Shown: one piece after another, positions 62,639-64,000 of the stretch
Layout of the letters: every line of letters starts with the position of its first letter
Numbering within the stretch: position 1 is the first letter of the stretch
Assembly (NCBI GenBank): GCA_965230345.1
Contig: CBDDKR010000002.1
Coordinates: 310,001-374,000 of the forward strand
DNA length: 64,000 bases
Reading direction: 5' to 3'
Source of the DNA: JADKBO01 sp965230345
GTDB lineage: Bacteria > Bacteroidota > Bacteroidia > Chitinophagales > Saprospiraceae
Made by a program: the position numbers and the translations under genes
Notes under the pieces: model-generated
The model's database searches: none
The model's input: only the letters and a program-made list of their open reading frames with translations
Told to the model about the DNA's origin: nothing

Positions 62639-64000
62639 TTAAAAACTAAAGATTAATCCAAGATACATTCTTCGTGGTCTTAAATAGTTACCACCGGAAT
62701 TCAATCTCCATCCATAAGCATCTGTAAATGCATCAACATTTCCACCACTTTCTGCAATGGTAGCTAATCTTGCCGCACCAAAAGAAGATGCCAAATATCC
62801 ATCATCATCAGGATCACCAGAATAACTGTAAACATCTTGAACATTCTTAGTGTTCAATAAATTCTGTACTCTGAAATATACATTAGCATTAATTTTCCTT
62901 CCTTCAGCTGTAGGAGATATAGTAAATCTTTTATCAATTCTTAAATCCAAATTAAATGTCCAAGGTTTTCTATTACCATTGATTGAACCAACAAATCCAG
63001 ATCCACCAAATTGAGCAGGAATTGCTCTTTGAGTATAAGGTCTTCCACTAACAGCAAGAGCTGTAAGGTTTAAACCAGCATTGGCAAACACATCGTATCC
63101 AGCAATTACAGGACCGTCATATTTATTTCCACTTTCATATCTATAATCAAAATTACCCGTAATTCTGTGTCTCTCGTCATAAGAAAGAGGGTTGATATTT
63201 CGAATTGGTCCTCTACTATTTATACCGTTTGAAGAGTTAGCATCAGAACCTGATCCTTTCGCAAACTGTAGTGTATATGTCGCAGATAGTTCAACGTTAT
63301 TTACTCTTCTTCTATCTAACTGAAATGAAAAACCTTGAGTCGTACCAAAATCCAAATTATCAAAAGCTTCATAACTATTTATTGGAGAAGGAATGTTCGC
63401 AAAGGCCTTTCTTTGGATCAAATCCTTAATTTCTCTATAATAAGCAGAAATCTTCATTGCTGTTGTCTTAGAAATCTTTTGTTGGAATCCAATTTCATAA
63501 TTGGTAGTTCTTACAGGTTTAAGATTTGAATTATTCAATACCCCTGAACTTGACGCATTTTCGAAATTGTAATAATCCAACGCCGTCATTATCGAATTTG
63601 ATGGTGGTCTCGAATACAATATATCATAATTTGCAAAGAAACCTGCATCTTCAGAAATAGGGAATGAGAATGACAATCTTGGCATTACATTAATCTGAGG
63701 CTTGTAATCATCAAATGAAGTATTGGGATCAAAGTTTGCATCTTTAATATCCAAAACCCTTTCCGTTGTCCCGTCACTTGTTTTGTAAGCAGGATAAACA
63801 ATACCACCATTAAAGACAGCATTACCATTACTTACTTGAGTTCCAGAAGAATTGTACCAAGTGTCTCCTTTTCTAAACCCAATAACATCATCACTACCAT
63901 CATCAGATACGTATACCTTATAATCGTTTCCTACAGCATCAGGCATTTCTTTACCTGTTCTTTGATAAAACTCATCTGCTGATTCGATCTCATACAATGC
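62639..64000 (-). CDS. TonB-dependent receptor, C-terminal part (5' end outside window)
   Basis: About 454 codons of a minus-strand frame run off the window; the TTG at 63997 is an internal codon, not a start. The visible part is beta-barrel: MPRLSFSFPISEDAGFFANY, YEIGFQQKISKTTAMKISAYYREIKD in pieces, RHRITGNFDYRY, LRIDKRF and RVQNLLNTKNVQDVYSYSG, ending YLGLIFSF, the usual barrel end. The plug and any carboxypeptidase-like N-terminal domain lie outside. It is the first gene of the transcript with the T9SS protein and PorV-like gene. Confidence 0.9.
   Translation of the reverse strand, partial: ALYEIESADEFYQRTGKEMPDAVGNDYKVYVSDDGSDDVIGFRKGDTWYNSSGTQVSNGNAVFNGGIVYPAYKTSDGTTERVLDIKDANFDPNTSFDDYKPQINVMPRLSFSFPISEDAGFFANYDILYSRPPSNSIMTALDYYNFENASSSGVLNNSNLKPVRTTNYEIGFQQKISKTTAMKISAYYREIKDLIQRKAFANIPSPINSYEAFDNLDFGTTQGFSFQLDRRRVNNVELSATYTLQFAKGSGSDANSSNGINSRGPIRNINPLSYDERHRITGNFDYRYESGNKYDGPVIAGYDVFANAGLNLTALAVSGRPYTQRAIPAQFGGSGFVGSINGNRKPWTFNLDLRIDKRFTISPTAEGRKINANVYFRVQNLLNTKNVQDVYSYSGDPDDDGYLASSFGAARLATIAESGGNVDAFTDAYGWRLNSGGNYLRPRRMYLGLIFSF

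Noticed and set aside
63995..63997. TTG as the start of the TonB-dependent receptor
   Set aside because: The frame continues to the window edge and the visible part is barrel only, so the true start is outside.

Overview
The window is AT-rich DNA from a member of the Bacteroidota, most likely a Saprospiria- or Flavobacteriia-like environmental bacterium. The evidence is: type IX secretion (T9SS) C-terminal sorting sequences, a PorV/PorQ-family outer-membrane protein, a large TonB-dependent receptor, tail-fibre-like surface proteins with Bacteroidota-type heads (GIGT..P..aLdi.s..KGlliPr), a group-II-type geranylgeranylglyceryl phosphate synthase, LytS/LytTR and TPR-LuxR signalling proteins, and many promoter-like TAnnTTTG elements at plausible distances from start codons. 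No rRNA, tRNA, CRISPR array, IS element or prophage was seen. Species-level identity cannot be given from sequence alone.

Layout. 1-2.5 kb (minus): a TrmB-family regulator with a perfect 29-bp palindrome at its start, followed by an Omp28-like thioredoxin-fold surface protein cut by the window edge. 2.9-6.0 kb (plus): three secreted proteins (fibre-head/FG-GAP protein, small unknown, large unknown). 6.2-8.9 kb: a TPR-LytS-type histidine kinase and LytTR response regulator. 9.4-12.4 kb: GGGP synthase translationally coupled to an ABC-2 exporter. 12.5-15.6 kb (minus): two cyclophilin lipoproteins, a ROK kinase and ScpA. 15.8-17.5 kb (minus): an ECF42-like sigma factor with its YCII/DGPF partner. 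17.9-27.5 kb (plus): a TPR-LuxR regulator followed by a five-gene surface-fibre operon (three proteins with C-terminal S74 intramolecular chaperones, one small T9SS cargo, one paralogue of the 5.1-6.0 kb protein). 27.7-29.0 kb: NhaD antiporter. 29.5-33.0 kb: a double-length tandem Ddl and a PASTA protein. 33-36.4 kb: TrpS, a CatB-type acetyltransferase and a TetR regulator with two matching operators next to SnoaL-like and SRPBCC genes. 36.5-43.5 kb: DinB, Xaa-Pro aminopeptidase, RpoN, a methyltransferase, ThrB and tryptophan 2,3-dioxygenase. 43.6-50.0 kb (minus): envelope lipoproteins, LpxH, M16 peptidase, Aat and a ferredoxin reductase. 50.2-55.2 kb (plus): an M49-like peptidase and a DsbD system with three DsbD-alpha domains. 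55.2-57.2 kb (minus): GreA, HIT and GT4 glycosyltransferase, joined by one-base stop/start overlaps. 57.3-64 kb (minus): TonB-dependent receptor, 1390-residue T9SS-type protein and PorV-like protein.

How it fits together. Most of the chromosome here is ordinary housekeeping. The part that looks least described is the surface-fibre system: two loci (2.9-6.0 and 19.7-27.5 kb) that share N-terminal head domains and end with the same uncharacterised 326-328-residue secreted family, each beside its own signal-transduction gene. Long beta-roll and tandem-repeat shafts, self-cleaving S74-type chaperone ends, and a single small T9SS cargo suggest a trimeric cell-surface fibre with regulated expression; this is inference. 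Secondary points of interest are the TetR and TrmB operators, the tandem Ddl with unequal active sites, and hairpins that separate or trim operons.
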